A stretch of DNA of 64,000 bases. Source: Vitis vinifera. Lineage: Eukaryota; Streptophyta; Magnoliopsida; Vitales; Vitaceae. The stretch lies in contig NC_081812.1 of assembly GCF_030704535.1 (NCBI RefSeq), forward strand, positions 15,783,001-15,847,000, written 5' to 3'. A program made the translations under genes and the position numbers. Under the pieces are notes generated by a model. It was not told the DNA's origin. It searched no databases and worked only from the letters and a program-made list of their open reading frames with translations. Position 1 is the stretch's first letter; every line of letters starts with the position of its first letter. This document shows positions 62,345 through 64,000 of the stretch, one piece after another.

Positions 62345-62648
62345 AGGTTATGATTGGTTTTTAGAAAGAATGTAAGGGAAAAAAAATGTTAAGGAAAATG
62401 ATTTTCTTATGTTTGATTGTAATATGTAAACTACAAAAGAAAATCAAATATAATTCAATTTAGTTAGAAATTTATGCATTTTCAAATTGTTTAATTTTTA
62501 TATCAAAAAATTAAAATAAGTTAAATGAGTTTGAAATAACATATAAATATAATTTATTGATTTTAAATCTATTTTTTATTTTCCTTCATTTTTCTACTTT
62601 TTCACTCTATTTTCTTTCCCTCAAATTTTCCAGAAACCAAACATAGCC
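62345..62648. mobile_element. MITE, same family as 22662-22988
   Basis: The ends GGTTATGATTGGTTTTTAG and CCAGAAACCAAACATAGCC are inverted repeats, and the core (ATAAATTTATGCATTTT, TAAATGAGTTTGAAA, TTTATTGATTTTAAATCTA) parallels the 22662 copy block for block. Non-coding. Confidence 0.7.
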
Positions 62649-63568
62649 AAAAGGGTTCCAATTGCAAGGGTGGGTGGGGTTTGTGGGGGATTGTGGTTGG
62701 GGGAATCCACAAGAATCAAAGAACAAGGGAGAGTGCCTGCCAAAAAAACTCCAAAATCGACTACAATTATGGATCACCTGGGTCCAGCTGATTATATCAG
62801 CCACCAACGGAAAAAGGGGGAAAATACCATCCTTAAAAGATCCAAAGCATCTTAAAACCTTTGCAAAGAAAATAACACACAGGGAAAAACAACATAAGTG
62901 TGATGACAAAGAAGAAACAATTAGAACCCTTTCTCCATGTCATTCATTTGATACCTAAGTGCACTTCATCTGAATATTTGATCTTAGATCTAGTATCCAC
63001 ATCCGTAATTAAGCCCTACAGACAAATGCTATGAAAACCCTCTAAATGACACAAAAGAAATAACATTGACATTCAAAAGACTAATGGCGACAACTGCAAT
63101 AGAACCCCATCAGTTCCATTTCCTTTTGAGTAATAAAATCTAGGGTCCAACTTTAGCAAAACAGTACGAATTTAAGTTAGAAAATCTGGTTGAACCTTGA
63201 AGTCTTTCTAAACCTTCAGAGTAACATCCATGGGGATAGATTCAATCTTCTCTAAATTGAATTTGAGGCCAAACAACACCTCAAAACAAATAAAAATCCA
63301 TTTCAAAAACATTAGCTGATTCTAGTGATATCACAAAAAAGAAGTTACGAATTAGCAAAAAACTTAATGTTGATCCAACCCCCTCTCTCTCCACTACCTT
63401 AAACTACTAATGAGGCCTATAATCAATACCCTAGATGAAACAACTTAAGGCTACCATGAGATGTACAAACAAATAAAGGGAAGGTAGTTAAGCTTCTTGA
63501 AATATAAAAAATTCGATTGGAGTTAGATTACCAGAATAAAAAATCCAATTGGTGTCGAAAAAACAAGG

Positions 63569-63690
63569 GAAGTGTGGAAGTTGTTCTTTACTCTATTTGG
63601 AGTGAATTGGGTGTTTCCTTCCTCAGTTAGGGAAATCCTCTAGGGGTGGAAAGGGGCTTTTGTGGGTAAGAAGCATATGGTGGTTTGGAA
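63569..63690 (+). mobile_element. LINE zf-RVT fragment
   Basis: The plus strand reads EVWKLFFTLFGVNWVFPSSV, then REIL, a stop, and GWKGAFVGKK. This matches the zf-RVT tail typical of plant L1-like LINEs, with one in-frame TAG. Continuation to the window edge is unclear. Confidence 0.55.
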
Positions 63691-64000
63691 TGAGCGGGGT
63701 ATGATCCTGGTAGCTCTTCAGTCACGGTGTCACCTTCTATTCCAAGAACCAGAGGTAAAGACATCATTTTGGGAGGAAATTGTGAAGTTCCGGGAGTGGA
63801 AAGCTTGGAGGTAAGTCAGCCTTTTTCTTCTCAGCCACCCGAGCCTTATTCCTCCCCGTCCTGTAATCTGGCAATGAATCTTCCGTGTCCCTCCGGTCCT
63901 CATCTCCCATATTCAGAAATTCTTTCCCAGTCTCCTTCGGTAAATCAAGGTAAATTCAAAATTTTTCCCGAAATAGGCGATGGTGGCCCATTAAATTTTG

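Larger units (their letters stand above)
58715..64000. other. right-hand region without a convincing gene
   Basis: A MITE lies at 62345-62648 and a LINE fragment near 63569-63690. At 61860-62050 the minus strand reads like the last exon or 3' UTR of a gene (TTTTGGCAG acceptor-like at about 62036), but no protein was recognised. Short open frames at 59702-60100, 61862-62266 and 62607-62909 lack domains and look like chance frames. Confidence 0.45.

Noticed and set aside
1-64000. CRISPR arrays, operons or bacterial elements
   Set aside because: No spaced short repeats or compact gene clusters; the sequence is plainly a plant nuclear genome.

Overview
The window reads as nuclear DNA of a flowering plant. 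Its genes are split by spliceosomal introns, it contains plant-only families (TRM proteins, type 2 metallothionein, POL-type PP2C, MYB3R), and its spacers are very AT-rich and full of decayed transposons. The LINE and MITE styles look most like grapevine (Vitis) to me. That species call is recognition from memory, not a database result.

Seven protein genes could be modelled to exon level, and the six complete models splice to an intact frame. They are: (1) the 3' part of a pectin acetylesterase, 618-4285 (+), whose 5' exons lie left of the window; (2) a POLTERGEIST-like PP2C, 10403-12774 (-), 696 aa; (3) a TRM/DUF4378 cytoskeletal protein, 17479-21949 (+), 894 aa; (4) a type 2 metallothionein, 27823-28549 (+), 79 aa; (5) a kinesin-10 with a C-terminal helix-hairpin-helix tail, 30207-34497 (-), 659 aa; (6) the mitochondrial small Tim chaperone TIM9, 34981-40505 (+), 93 aa; (7) a three-repeat MYB of the MYB3R3/5 kind, 42661-54717 (+), 558 aa.

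Layout: 4286-10402 is AT-rich spacer with MITE relics and a long TA microsatellite. 12775-17478 separates the divergent PP2C and TRM genes and carries a Helitron-like 3' terminus. 21950-27822 is spacer ending in the metallothionein promoter. The kinesin and TIM9 genes are head to head, sharing 483 bp with G-boxes, a site II element, a telo-box and an MSA-like element. TIM9's single 5.2-kb intron houses a non-autonomous LTR retrotransposon that has gag but no pol. The large MYB3R introns hold a LINE 3' end, a 952-bp TIR element, a recent 355-bp tandem duplication and a short LINE-tail insertion. 54718-64000 has no convincing gene: LINE remnants, a MITE, a possible MYB3R 3' UTR exon, and a zf-RVT LINE fragment near the right edge.

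Functional theme: several genes act in cell division or the cytoskeleton (MYB3R, kinesin-10, TRM), and POL-type PP2Cs act in meristem signalling. The MYB3R upstream region and the kinesin leader both carry AACGG (MSA core) motifs, the known target of MYB3R proteins. This allows a testable local regulatory link. I found no clearly novel biological system; the best leads are this MSA link, the shared kinesin/TIM9 promoter, an unexplained inverted repeat pair 17 kb apart, and the transposon structures.
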